A DNA stretch of 26,630 nt from JBEIHI01 sp964655245 (GTDB taxonomy: Bacteria; Bdellovibrionota; UBA2394). Each line of letters opens with the position of its first letter. The stretch's first letter is position 1. The DNA is taken from positions 1 to 26,630 of the forward strand of contig CAZZLQ010000034.1 of assembly GCA_964655245.1 (NCBI GenBank), written 5' to 3'. The notes beneath the pieces were generated by a model. That model was not told where the DNA came from. It ran no database searches and saw only the letters and a list, made by a program, of their open reading frames with translations. Of this stretch, positions 8,197-15,532 are shown one piece after another. The translations under genes and the position numbers were made by a program.

Positions 8197-9075
8197 CTAG
8201 TCACTGCCATACGGCTCAAGCAACTCTTCTTGAAACTTATTCTTTAAGCGCACAACAGAGGCGTTGTGGACCTTTTCGATTTGATCGAGGATGTTTTTAA
8301 AATCCAGAGAGCTTGTCAAAGACTCAAGCTCATCAATCACAAAAGCATTTTCCTGAGCAACCTCATGGCGAAGCAGGCGAACGTCTTCTTCAGATACGGT
8401 TTGGTTTAACAGCAGCAAATGAGCAACCGCATTCGCGCGGTAGCTCGCAGACATTTCAGAGCTCAGAATCAAGCTCAGGAGTTCGGGGGGAGACTTGGGT
8501 CCGCGCCCCATGAGATTTAGAAAGTCCGTGGCGGAAAGCTCGTAATAAAACGTCTCAGACTTGCTCGATGTGATCGAGACTTGAAAGCCCACTTGAGCGT
8601 TAGTCAAATCAACCCCTTGAGCGTTCCAGAACCGAAGCAGTTTCTCAAAGGAAGAGAGGGGGGGCTGGTAGTGCCCGGATGTATTGGTCACTTTCTTCAG
8701 TCGACCACCTTCAAACTCAACATATCCCGCCATACTGACATCACTCCCAGCGCTGAGGCTTGAATGATGGAATAGGGTGGCAGAGGGGCGAGACATGGCA
8801 ATGAGATCCCCCTTGAGATTGACGACCATCAAATAGGCATGAGGGGTCGACGCGGGCTGCTTTTCTTGATTCAAGAAGCGTCCATCAACGATTGTGAAAG
8901 TTTGTTCGACTTGTTGCCCAGGAGCCAGATAGGGCACCTGCAGAGCCTTATCTCGGCGAATGTAATGGCCGAGCATCTGAAGTCGATCCAGACAGTCCGG
9001 GGTCGAAATCACCCCCGCAAGCATGATGAGAGAACCAAACACCTTGAAAGCAAAGAGGTGCAATTCCAGGGCCAC
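8197..9075 (-). CDS. Exported protein of unknown function with SGHYQP motif
   Basis: A 292-residue protein that I cannot assign to a family. The start is GTG 9075; the first ~25 residues (MALELHLFAFKVFGSLIMLA, then GVIST) make an acceptable signal peptide, although basic residues are few before the core. The next ATG, within the hydrophobic core, would destroy it. The middle is beta-rich (EQTFTIVDGRFLNQ, AYLMVVNLKGDLIAMSRPS, MAGYVEFEGGRLKKVTN) and runs into NTSGHYQP (131-138). The C-terminal third is helical and ends in a charged coil. From memory the SGHY-x-P segment recurs in otherwise unrelated bacterial proteins, often after a beta hairpin of this kind, but I assign no function from it. 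The gene is convergent with the 7341 gene and divergent from the deaminase-deacetylase fusion, with a 145-base shared upstream region. Confidence 0.7.
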   Translation of the reverse strand: MALELHLFAFKVFGSLIMLAGVISTPDCLDRLQMLGHYIRRDKALQVPYLAPGQQVEQTFTIVDGRFLNQEKQPASTPHAYLMVVNLKGDLIAMSRPSATLFHHSSLSAGSDVSMAGYVEFEGGRLKKVTNTSGHYQPPLSSFEKLLRFWNAQGVDLTNAQVGFQVSITSSKSETFYYELSATDFLNLMGRGPKSPPELLSLILSSEMSASYRANAVAHLLLLNQTVSEEDVRLLRHEVAQENAFVIDELESLTSSLDFKNILDQIEKVHNASVVRLKNKFQEELLEPYGSD

Positions 9076-9220
9076 GAAAGCAAGGGTAAAAGCTATTTTT
9101 TGAGGCCTCCGGAGGGGGGGAGATCCCAGCTGGTGGTCATCCTTGAGCTCACCCGTGGGACAGGCTCTCCCCTAAACCAATTGGACAGCCTTTAAAAATC
9201 CGCCTAGAAATTTCGTCAGC

Positions 9221-11044
9221 ATGAAGTTGTCCAGTTTTTTCCAAGGGATCGTACTGAGTGCCTGTTGTTTCGCGTGGGGTCCACAGGCTGCCTTTTCGAA
9301 CCATCTTGGCTACAAAATTTATTCATCTCACGTCGAACTCGCGCACGAGGCGGCGTCCGAAATCATCGCTCTGATCAAGGAGAATCCTCAGGCACTCTTA
9401 GTCTTGCCGACTGGGTCAACCCCCTTGCCAGTCTATAAGCAGCTTCAACGCCAGTTCTCCATGGACACATCTCTGGATATGTCACAAGTGAAGATCTTCT
9501 TTTGGGATGAGTATGCGGGACTCGAGCCTCATCATCCATTGCGGTATTCAAACTACATCGAGGAAGAGCTGCTAGACACCCTGGGAGAGATCGATCCCCT
9601 CAGGTCACCGAAACGATCCAACGTCAACGTGCCCTTTGATCCGATGAGAACAACTCGTCGAGGAACAAGTCTTGAGGAATGCCAAGAGGAAGCCCGAGTC
9701 TATGAGGAGCTTTTTCAACAAGCTCGCCAGGCTTCTCGCCACAAACGAGTCGACCTGTTTTTGCTCGGAGCGGGTGGGGCTTATCCCGTTCACACTCCTG
9801 AGGGAACCATCCTCCACGGGGGTCACATTGGATTTAATGAACCAACCTCAAGCTGGAAGATCCTTCCCACAAACGTTTCAGTGCTGAGCCAGAAGACCAG
9901 GAAGGATACGGAGTTTCGATTTCGATCTCTTCGTCAATTGATTCGGGATCGACTTTTGCCCAACAACTTACAAACTGAAGTTCCACGGCTTGCCGTGACC
10001 TTGGGCATCAAGAACTTTCTGGATGATGTACAGGGCCCCTCCGCCGCTCGCGTTCTTGCTCTGATGACAGGCGAATCGAAATCACCCGTCGTCCAGCAAA
10101 TCCTTGAGAGGGGAGAGAGTCCGGATTTTCCCGTCAGTGTCATTCATCGTGCTTCGAATGCACTCATGATGATAGATGAGGATGCCGCGCATCTCCTGAG
10201 AGAGCGTCAGGAATCTGTTGAACAAATCAGCCTGAAGTATGGTCAAACAAATTTCCAGGAGGCTTTTGATATTCGAGAAGGCAAGCGAAGAGTTTTGATT
10301 GTCTCGCCGCATCCCGATGATGATGTGATCAGCATGGGGATTGCCATCAAGAAGCTTAAGGAATGGGGTCATGAGATCAAGGTTGTCACGACGAGTTCGG
10401 GGAGCAACGCAGTCCGACTTGATGTGCCAGCGGACTCGCTTTTCTCAACACTCAGCGAAGAACAACGATCAGAGTGGGCTCGTCGCATTCGAGAAAGTGA
10501 ATCTCGACAGGCCTTGCGGCTGTTGGGACTTGAGCCGCACGAATCGACCTATCTCAATGCCGAGTTTTATTATCGACGCGGGATTCCCGGAATCGAAGCA
10601 TTCAGCATGATGGATGAACTCAAGGCGCGCGATCTGTTGCTTAAGTTTCGCCCCACTGATGTTTTCTATGCTGCTGAAAACGATCCCCATGGAGCTCATG
10701 GCCTGGCCTTTAAGCTTGTGTTTGATGCCTATCAAACCCTCTCGCGAGGCAGTCAAATCGCGGGCGCGCGCTTTTGGGGTTACCGAGGCGCTTATGCTGA
10801 GTGGGACTTCAACCAATCCGGTATTTTCGTGCTTCCGTTCTCTGAGCAGGAGATGGAGCTCAAAATCGCCGCAATCAAAAAACATGAGAGCCAAATCAAT
10901 CCATTGTTTCCAAGCTTTGATCCTCGAGAATTTTTTGAAAGAGCCTCAGACAGAAATCGAGAGGCTGGCAGGAAATGGGCCGCTTTGGGACGGTCCTCAC
11001 TTCCATGCGCTGAAGTTTTTAAGCTCATGAGCAAACCTCTCTAA
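9221..11044 (+). CDS. NagB-like deaminase fused to PIG-L/LmbE deacetylase, with export signal
   Basis: A 607-residue two-domain protein. Residues ~30-330 are like glucosamine-6-phosphate deaminase (NagB): phosphate loop LPTGSTPLPVYKQL (62-75), FFWDEYAGLEP (93-103) with the catalytic Asp-Glu, and GGHIGFNEPTSS (200-211) with His202 and Glu207. Residues ~356-600 are a PIG-L/LmbE zinc deacetylase: PHPDDDVISMG (363-373), DPHGAH (488-493) and KKHESQINP (553-561). NagB-LmbE fusions exist in other bacteria and suggest handling of an N-acetylglucosamine-type amino sugar. Three things are odd. The usual Asp of D-G-H in NagB (Asp141 in E. coli) is Gly200 here. About 12 extra residues (AYPVHTPEGTIL) precede it. 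And the N-terminus (MKLSSFFQGIVLSACC) looks like a signal or lipoprotein peptide with a possible lipobox LSAC, Cys15. A cytoplasmic sugar phosphate enzyme would not be exported, so the substrate may differ. ATG 9221 has no clear SD. The stop overlaps the convergent lipoprotein stop by four bases. Confidence 0.85.
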   Translation: MKLSSFFQGIVLSACCFAWGPQAAFSNHLGYKIYSSHVELAHEAASEIIALIKENPQALLVLPTGSTPLPVYKQLQRQFSMDTSLDMSQVKIFFWDEYAGLEPHHPLRYSNYIEEELLDTLGEIDPLRSPKRSNVNVPFDPMRTTRRGTSLEECQEEARVYEELFQQARQASRHKRVDLFLLGAGGAYPVHTPEGTILHGGHIGFNEPTSSWKILPTNVSVLSQKTRKDTEFRFRSLRQLIRDRLLPNNLQTEVPRLAVTLGIKNFLDDVQGPSAARVLALMTGESKSPVVQQILERGESPDFPVSVIHRASNALMMIDEDAAHLLRERQESVEQISLKYGQTNFQEAFDIREGKRRVLIVSPHPDDDVISMGIAIKKLKEWGHEIKVVTTSSGSNAVRLDVPADSLFSTLSEEQRSEWARRIRESESRQALRLLGLEPHESTYLNAEFYYRRGIPGIEAFSMMDELKARDLLLKFRPTDVFYAAENDPHGAHGLAFKLVFDAYQTLSRGSQIAGARFWGYRGAYAEWDFNQSGIFVLPFSEQEMELKIAAIKKHESQINPLFPSFDPREFFERASDRNREAGRKWAALGRSSLPCAEVFKLMSKPL

Positions 11045-12021
11045 TAGAAGGCATGAGTAAAAAGCGCTAGCTGGCCAATCGTCCTTCGAGCGACATCCGA
11101 AGTATTGGGATGTCTGACTTCAACGACAATATCGATCAGTGAGTATTGATTCGAAGAGGCTCGAAACACATTCTTCACACGGAAGAGCGATGGATTTCCT
11201 GGAAATGGTTCTGCCTCTGTATCCTGTTTAAACTTAAACTTTACAACGGGATTGTTGTCATCGACGGCCTCAAACTCAAACGGACATTCGAGCATGAACC
11301 TTTGGCGCGATGGATCGCTCATTTTGCATGACGCAGAAACGATCAAGCTTTCTCGATCTCCATCGAGATCTTGATATTGAATGGGAATCTCAAACCGACG
11401 ATTAAGATTTCGGTCAAGACCCTCCCAGAAGACAACGGTTCCGTCAGCAACACCTGTCGAATGATACGTTCCCGTGACCATTTGAGCCGTCTGAATGCCC
11501 TGAATGGAAACCTCACGAAAGTTTCCTGTTGTTGCAGGAACAGAGACTGATCCCCAAGACGCTCGATTTCTTGCAACTAACCCCGTGGTAATCTCGGGAG
11601 TGCGCTTGAAACGGACCAACGTCGTCCAACGAATCAGTTTTCCATCAGCTCTTCTCAGCCGCGCCTCAATTGTTGCATCTTCGCCTTGAAACTGAGCGGT
11701 CGTGGTCAACACAGGACGACAGATGCTTGTCTGCGAAATTGCAGCTCGACTGACGTCGGCTGTGAGAGTCCACTGAATGGGAGTACTCCCGTCAACGCAG
11801 GCATGACCACCCGGAAACTGGAGATTCAACTGGGTGCTCTTTCCAACCAAAAGGGGGGTCGTGATTGTTTCATGAACAGTGTTTGAATCGCCACCTGGAC
11901 TGACTGGAGCTATCGGTCCCACTGATGTGGGGATAAGCGGTAGACTGTCTTCACCGCCACCGCAGGCTGAAAGCAAAATGAAACTGGAAACTGAAACTAA
12001 AAATAAAACTGAATAGCGCAT
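11041..12021 (-). CDS. Lipoprotein of unknown function
   Basis: A 326-residue predicted lipoprotein. The N-terminus MRYSVLFLVSVSSFILLSAC has a basic residue, a hydrophobic core and the lipobox LSAC, with Cys20 followed by GGGED and a Pro/Ser-rich linker. There is no Asp at +2, so outer-membrane sorting would be expected under E. coli rules. The rest is rich in beta strands and looks like two or three immunoglobulin-like or all-beta modules (STQLNLQFPGGHACVDG, VSIQGIQTAQMVTGTYHSTG, LIVSASCKMSDPSRQRFMLE). Several Cys residues could form disulfides. I choose ATG 12021 because AGGTGG lies six bases upstream; a GTG directly before it (12024-12022) is possible. No catalytic motif is seen. It is convergent with the NagB-PIG-L fusion and divergent from the flippase. 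Confidence 0.78.
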   Translation of the reverse strand: MRYSVLFLVSVSSFILLSACGGGEDSLPLIPTSVGPIAPVSPGGDSNTVHETITTPLLVGKSTQLNLQFPGGHACVDGSTPIQWTLTADVSRAAISQTSICRPVLTTTAQFQGEDATIEARLRRADGKLIRWTTLVRFKRTPEITTGLVARNRASWGSVSVPATTGNFREVSIQGIQTAQMVTGTYHSTGVADGTVVFWEGLDRNLNRRFEIPIQYQDLDGDRESLIVSASCKMSDPSRQRFMLECPFEFEAVDDNNPVVKFKFKQDTEAEPFPGNPSLFRVKNVFRASSNQYSLIDIVVEVRHPNTSDVARRTIGQLALFTHAFY

Positions 12022-12027
12022 CACATA

Positions 12028-12033
12028 CCACCT
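12028..12033 (-). promoter_or_regulatory. Ribosome binding site of the lipoprotein gene
   Basis: Read on the minus strand this is AGGTGG, six bases before ATG 12021 and three before GTG 12024. The spacing favours the ATG. A second purine tract AAGGAG (12040-12045) is too far away. Confidence 0.55.
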
Positions 12034-12060
12034 ACCGAACTCCTTTGCAAAATCGATACC

Positions 12061-12109
12061 CCCTGGGTAACGGGGTTTAGGATGTTTAAAGCCCTGGGTA
12101 CGAAACCCC
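12061..12109. repeat. Paired repeat in a divergent promoter region
   Basis: CCCTGGGTA occurs at 12061-12069 and again at 12092-12100, 31 bases apart (about three helical turns). Each copy is followed two bases later by one half of an inverted repeat: GGGGTTT (12072-12078) and AAACCCC (12103-12109), also offset by 31. The unit lies upstream of the minus-strand lipoprotein gene and could be a double operator or a folded leader. Confidence 0.4.
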
Positions 12110-12183
12110 TTTCAGAGACACACGACCGTGTTCCCTGATCAGAAAGACTAGACTGATATTCACAGATCGCTAAAGCTACTGCT

Positions 12184-13671
12184 TTGAACGTGAGCAAAGA
12201 TCCACACAATCATCAAGACCTCAAGCACATGGCCATTGGCGGTCTGGTGAACATGCTTAACGTTCTCGGAGCACTTTCCGCACCAGCTCTTCATGGACTC
12301 ATTGTGTGGGCTTACGGACCCGTCATCTACGGACTTTATGCCGTAGGCTTTACCGTCGCTGAGGTGGCTTCCAAGCTGGGCACCTTGGGCCTCGACAAAG
12401 GCCTCCTCAAGTCCATTCCTGCTCATCGACTCGACAACGACGACTCAGCCCTTTCTGACTGTCTTTGGACATCCTTTCTCGCGAGTCTTATTCCCTCCTG
12501 CATCCTCGGGGCCTTGGTTTTCTTAATGGCCGATCAATTGGCACCTTTCTTTGGCGGTGCCGATTACAAAGATGCTATCGCCTGGCTTGCTCCTGCAATC
12601 CCTCTGTTTGCAGTCACCAATGTTTTTGTTGGCGCAACCCTCGGAGCTAAACTTGTCCGCTATAATTTATTGGTTCGTGGTTTCACTCAGCCGTTCTTGC
12701 TGATCTTGTTTTCAGCAGCATTTTACTTTCGGGCAAGCCTCGAAAGTCTTTGCTTGGCTGTGAACCTCGCACTTCTTCTAACAACCATTATTGGAGCGTG
12801 GACTGTACTTCGAGTTTTCAAGATCAAAAAATCTTTTCGCATTGAACGAGAACTGATTGCCTTTTCAACCCCGCTTGGAATATCCGAGTTTTTCAACAAC
12901 ATCACTCATCGAGCGCCTCTATTGATTTTGGCCTTCTATGTCTCTCCGCAAGAAGTTGCCGCTTATGCCGCATGCGATATGCTCGTTCGAGCCGTAGGAG
13001 GGGTTCGAAATGCATTTGACCCCATCATCTCACCCGTTTTCTCTGAGGCTCTCAAAGCCAAAGACTTCCAACGAATTCGCTATAATCTCAAGCTCACCAC
13101 TCGCTGGGTCATTGCATTAGCCATTCCTGTGACGTTCGGATTTGTTTTTTTTGGAGGAGAGATTCTCGAGGTGATCGATCCTCAATTCAAGAGCGCTACG
13201 ATGATCCTGACCATTCTCACTCTCGGCTATGCCCTGAACGCCGCTCTCGGTTTGAACGGTTGGATTTTAACCATGGCGGGGCACTCCTGGCTGATTTTTG
13301 GCAACAATCTCTTGAGCTCCCTGATCAACGTGGGACTGGCTATGCTCTTGATCCCTAAATTCGGCATTTTAGGGGGTGCGCTCTCGACGTCAGCGGGCGT
13401 GTTATCGTTGATCGGTTTGACGTTTGTTCAAGTCGCCTGGTTCAACCGCATTCAGCCGCTCTCCTGGGCGAGTGCTCGAATTGTGATGGTTGGGGGAGCT
13501 TGTTTGGTGCTCTTAACGTGGATCTCGCCCCGTCTTCCAGAGACCGGACTAATGCGCGTGTTTCTGGGAATGCTACTGTTCCTGCTCGCTTATTTAGTTC
13601 TCTGGCGACTTCTCGCATTTGAAAAAGAAGAGGAGCATCTGTGGAACAAGCTCCTCAAACGAAAGTCCTAG
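12184..13671 (+). CDS. Wzx/MATE-like polysaccharide flippase
   Basis: A 495-residue integral membrane protein with about 12-14 hydrophobic helices, the size and pattern of the MOP-superfamily Wzx/RfbX flippases that move undecaprenyl-linked glycan units across the inner membrane. The opening segment (MAIGGLVNMLNVLGAL) and GPVIYGLYAVGFTVAEVASK with a following G-L-D-K-G are characteristic of the family, as are the mid-protein RAVGGVRNAFDPIISPVFSE and the C-terminal GILGGALSTSAGVLSLIG. The start is uncertain: TTG 12184 is the first codon available after a stop, with GTG 12190 and ATG 12229 also in frame and no clear SD for any. The ATG would still leave the first helix whole. The other polysaccharide genes begin almost 3 kb downstream, and the genes between encode acyl- and acetyltransferases, so a role in the same surface glycan pathway is likely but inferred. 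Substrate unknown. Confidence 0.85.
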   Translation: MNVSKDPHNHQDLKHMAIGGLVNMLNVLGALSAPALHGLIVWAYGPVIYGLYAVGFTVAEVASKLGTLGLDKGLLKSIPAHRLDNDDSALSDCLWTSFLASLIPSCILGALVFLMADQLAPFFGGADYKDAIAWLAPAIPLFAVTNVFVGATLGAKLVRYNLLVRGFTQPFLLILFSAAFYFRASLESLCLAVNLALLLTTIIGAWTVLRVFKIKKSFRIERELIAFSTPLGISEFFNNITHRAPLLILAFYVSPQEVAAYAACDMLVRAVGGVRNAFDPIISPVFSEALKAKDFQRIRYNLKLTTRWVIALAIPVTFGFVFFGGEILEVIDPQFKSATMILTILTLGYALNAALGLNGWILTMAGHSWLIFGNNLLSSLINVGLAMLLIPKFGILGGALSTSAGVLSLIGLTFVQVAWFNRIQPLSWASARIVMVGGACLVLLTWISPRLPETGLMRVFLGMLLFLLAYLVLWRLLAFEKEEEHLWNKLLKRKS

Positions 13672-13792
13672 GCGCAAATTTCTCGCCGAAGGCCTTGCAT
13701 TTGGGGCATCTCTGCCTCAGATTTGAGTCTTTCATTGTTAATGATATCCGATACTTAGCCGGGCATTAGGCTTGCACGGTTAAAAGATCAGC

Positions 13793-13797
13793 AAGGA
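13793..13797 (+). promoter_or_regulatory. Ribosome binding site supporting GTG 13804
   Basis: AAGGA lies six bases before the GTG at 13804 and nine before a TTG at 13807. It supports the GTG as the acyltransferase start. Confidence 0.55.
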
Positions 13798-13803
13798 TGC
13801 ACT

Positions 13804-14943
13804 GTGTTGTTTAGAACGTTGGTCATTTTCGTTCTCTCGATGAGCTTTAGTCCATGGGCAGTTCCCATGGACTCATCACGCGTCACCCCTCAGGAGTTTT
13901 GCACTCTCAGCCTCAAGCTTCTCGCTCACCAAATGAATGCAACAGCCTATCCAGAGACGGCTCATCAACAGCCACTTGAGCACATACCGATCGATATCGC
14001 CTCGTTTATGGGTCGACCCTTGCCATTTGGGCTTGGATGGATCAACTCGATCGCTCCACTTCTTCCACCAGCACTCCACGCTAACGTTCTTTATCGTCGA
14101 ATGCTCACGGAGTATTCAAACCCAAGATACCGCGGAAAATCTCTCTTTCAAACAGCTCGTGAAGTCATGGGCTATCAACTTTCAGTCTCCCCCGATGACC
14201 TTGAAAGAATTCCAAAAACGGGAAGCTTTCTCATGATCTCGAATCATCCGACAGGGGTACTCGATGGAGTTGTTGACTCCGAACTGCTGGCCCTTCGAGG
14301 TCGCGAAGACTTTGCCATCGTTGTCGCGCATTTTTTGGAAAAGTCAATGAGCGCTCATCCTGACCTGCAACGCCACTTCATTTATGTCGATCGACGTCAT
14401 CGAAAGTTTGCCGAAACCCCCGAGCAGGATCTTAGTGTTGAACAGAAAAGAATCTTACAAGAAGCCAACACTCTCAATCGCCGCGAGTTTCGAAAGATGC
14501 TTCAAATGAGAAAGGACGGCCAGGTTGTCGTTCTTTATCCAAGCGGAAGCATTGCCTCTCAGCTTCCTAACGGAGCTCACCCAGTCACCTATGATGGACA
14601 GTGGGATAGCACGACGGTCACCATGGCACAGTCAATGGGCGTGATTGTTCCCACCTTCAAGGTGACTCGAAACTCTGACCGTTACTTGGAGCTGAAACGC
14701 CGCTCGATCAATGCGTCTCGACGAGCTTACTTTGAGGAAGCTCTCAACAAGCAAGGCAAGACGGTGCAAGTCATTGTGGGTGAGCCATTCACCTGGAAAG
14801 AAGTCGAAGAGGCCATTCCATCACAGCCAGGAATGTCAAAAGAAGAGCTTCTACAGAGAAGACTTGAGTACATCCGCAGCAGAGTTGATCAACTCGATCC
14901 CACGGGCTTAGCTCCGCATTTTGCAAGACCGAGCCCGCGATAG
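13804..14943 (+). CDS. PlsC-like lysophospholipid-type acyltransferase, N-terminal signal or anchor
   Basis: A 379-residue member of the glycerolipid acyltransferase (LPLAT/PlsC) superfamily. It transfers an acyl chain to a lysophospholipid, ornithine lipid or similar acceptor at the membrane. The catalytic block NHPTGVLDG (147-155) has His148 and Asp154 with five residues between them, the HX5D spacing seen in the NHP-x-G-x-LDG subgroup rather than the classical HX4D. The third block VVVLYPSGS (241-249) replaces the usual FPEG with YPSG. HFIYVDRRHRK (191-201) corresponds to the acceptor-binding region with its basic residues. The N-terminus (MLFRTLVIFVLSMSFSPWAV) is a signal peptide or anchor, which is unusual since the active site is normally cytoplasmic. 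Length is above the ~250 typical of PlsC, the extra being an N-terminal ~120 residues. The next gene follows with no terminator. Confidence 0.8.
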   Translation: MLFRTLVIFVLSMSFSPWAVPMDSSRVTPQEFCTLSLKLLAHQMNATAYPETAHQQPLEHIPIDIASFMGRPLPFGLGWINSIAPLLPPALHANVLYRRMLTEYSNPRYRGKSLFQTAREVMGYQLSVSPDDLERIPKTGSFLMISNHPTGVLDGVVDSELLALRGREDFAIVVAHFLEKSMSAHPDLQRHFIYVDRRHRKFAETPEQDLSVEQKRILQEANTLNRREFRKMLQMRKDGQVVVLYPSGSIASQLPNGAHPVTYDGQWDSTTVTMAQSMGVIVPTFKVTRNSDRYLELKRRSINASRRAYFEEALNKQGKTVQVIVGEPFTWKEVEEAIPSQPGMSKEELLQRRLEYIRSRVDQLDPTGLAPHFARPSPR

Positions 14944-14980
14944 CGCTCACTTGAACTTTTGTGACAACCTCCGTATCGTA

Positions 14981-14989
14981 AAGGAGGTG
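14981..14989 (+). promoter_or_regulatory. Nine-base perfect Shine-Dalgarno before ATT 14993
   Basis: AAGGAGGTG is a full complement to the conserved 16S rRNA 3' end. The in-frame codon at normal distance (five bases from AGGAGG) is ATT 14993. The GTG inside it (14987) is too close to use this site. Confidence 0.55.
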
Positions 14990-14992
14990 GGG

Positions 14993-15532
14993 ATTTCAAA
15001 AGCTGAGATTTCAGAAGACCGATGGAGCCTGCGTAGGCTGGAGGAGAAAGATCTTCCGCTTGTCCTTGAATGGCGAAACAATCCGCAGATTCGAGAGGTG
15101 AGTCAGTCGAATCATATCATTCAAAGAGAAGAGCATCTCTCCTGGTTTCAAAGACACTCAGCCCAATCCACATCCATTCTTTTGGCATTCGAGGAGGACG
15201 GCACCCCTCGCGGATGTGTCAGTTTTACTGATCTCAAAAATGGAGTTGCTCGGTGGGGATTTTATCTGGACCCAAATCGACTTGAGCAAGGCCTCGGCAA
15301 AAAACTTGGCAAGCTCGCCTTGGATTTTGCTTTTTTAAAACTCAAACTCAATCGAGTGACCGCGGAGGTTGTTGCAACCAATGAGCGTGGATTTCGGTAT
15401 CATCAGAGACTTGGCTTCCAGGTCGAAAGAACAGAGAAGTCAGTGATTCAGCGTGAATCTCAGAAGATCGATTTGCACCATCTGTTCAATTCTGCGGAGA
15501 TTTGGTCAAAAGTTTCTCATTCATTGTCCTGA
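14993..15532 (+). CDS. GNAT N-acetyltransferase, PseH-like
   Basis: A GNAT-fold acetyltransferase of the PseH/RimJ-like group, which uses acetyl-CoA to acetylate an amino sugar or protein. Typical PseH-like marks are WSLRRLEEKDLPLVLEWRN with the WRNNP loop, EEHLSWFQRH, and the acetyl-CoA loop EQGLGKKLGKLALDF (Q/R-x-x-G-x-G/A-like), followed by NERGFRYHQRLGFQ near the end. PseH acetylates UDP-4-amino-4,6-dideoxy sugars in pseudaminic acid synthesis; here the polysaccharide setting fits an amino-sugar substrate, but no other pse gene is seen. The start is the open question. The frame is open from TTG 14921, which overlaps the previous gene by 23 bases and lacks an SD. ATT 14993 has a perfect SD and gives a 179-residue protein that begins just before the domain. 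TTG 14951 and GTG 14987 are other choices. The 3' end overlaps the convergent regulator gene by 47 bases. Confidence 0.8.
   Translation: MSKAEISEDRWSLRRLEEKDLPLVLEWRNNPQIREVSQSNHIIQREEHLSWFQRHSAQSTSILLAFEEDGTPRGCVSFTDLKNGVARWGFYLDPNRLEQGLGKKLGKLALDFAFLKLKLNRVTAEVVATNERGFRYHQRLGFQVERTEKSVIQRESQKIDLHHLFNSAEIWSKVSHSLS

Noticed and set aside
9106..9115. CCTCCGGAGG palindrome followed by a G run between divergent genes
   Set aside because: A ten-base GC palindrome without a T tract on either strand; too short and isolated to call an operator or terminator.
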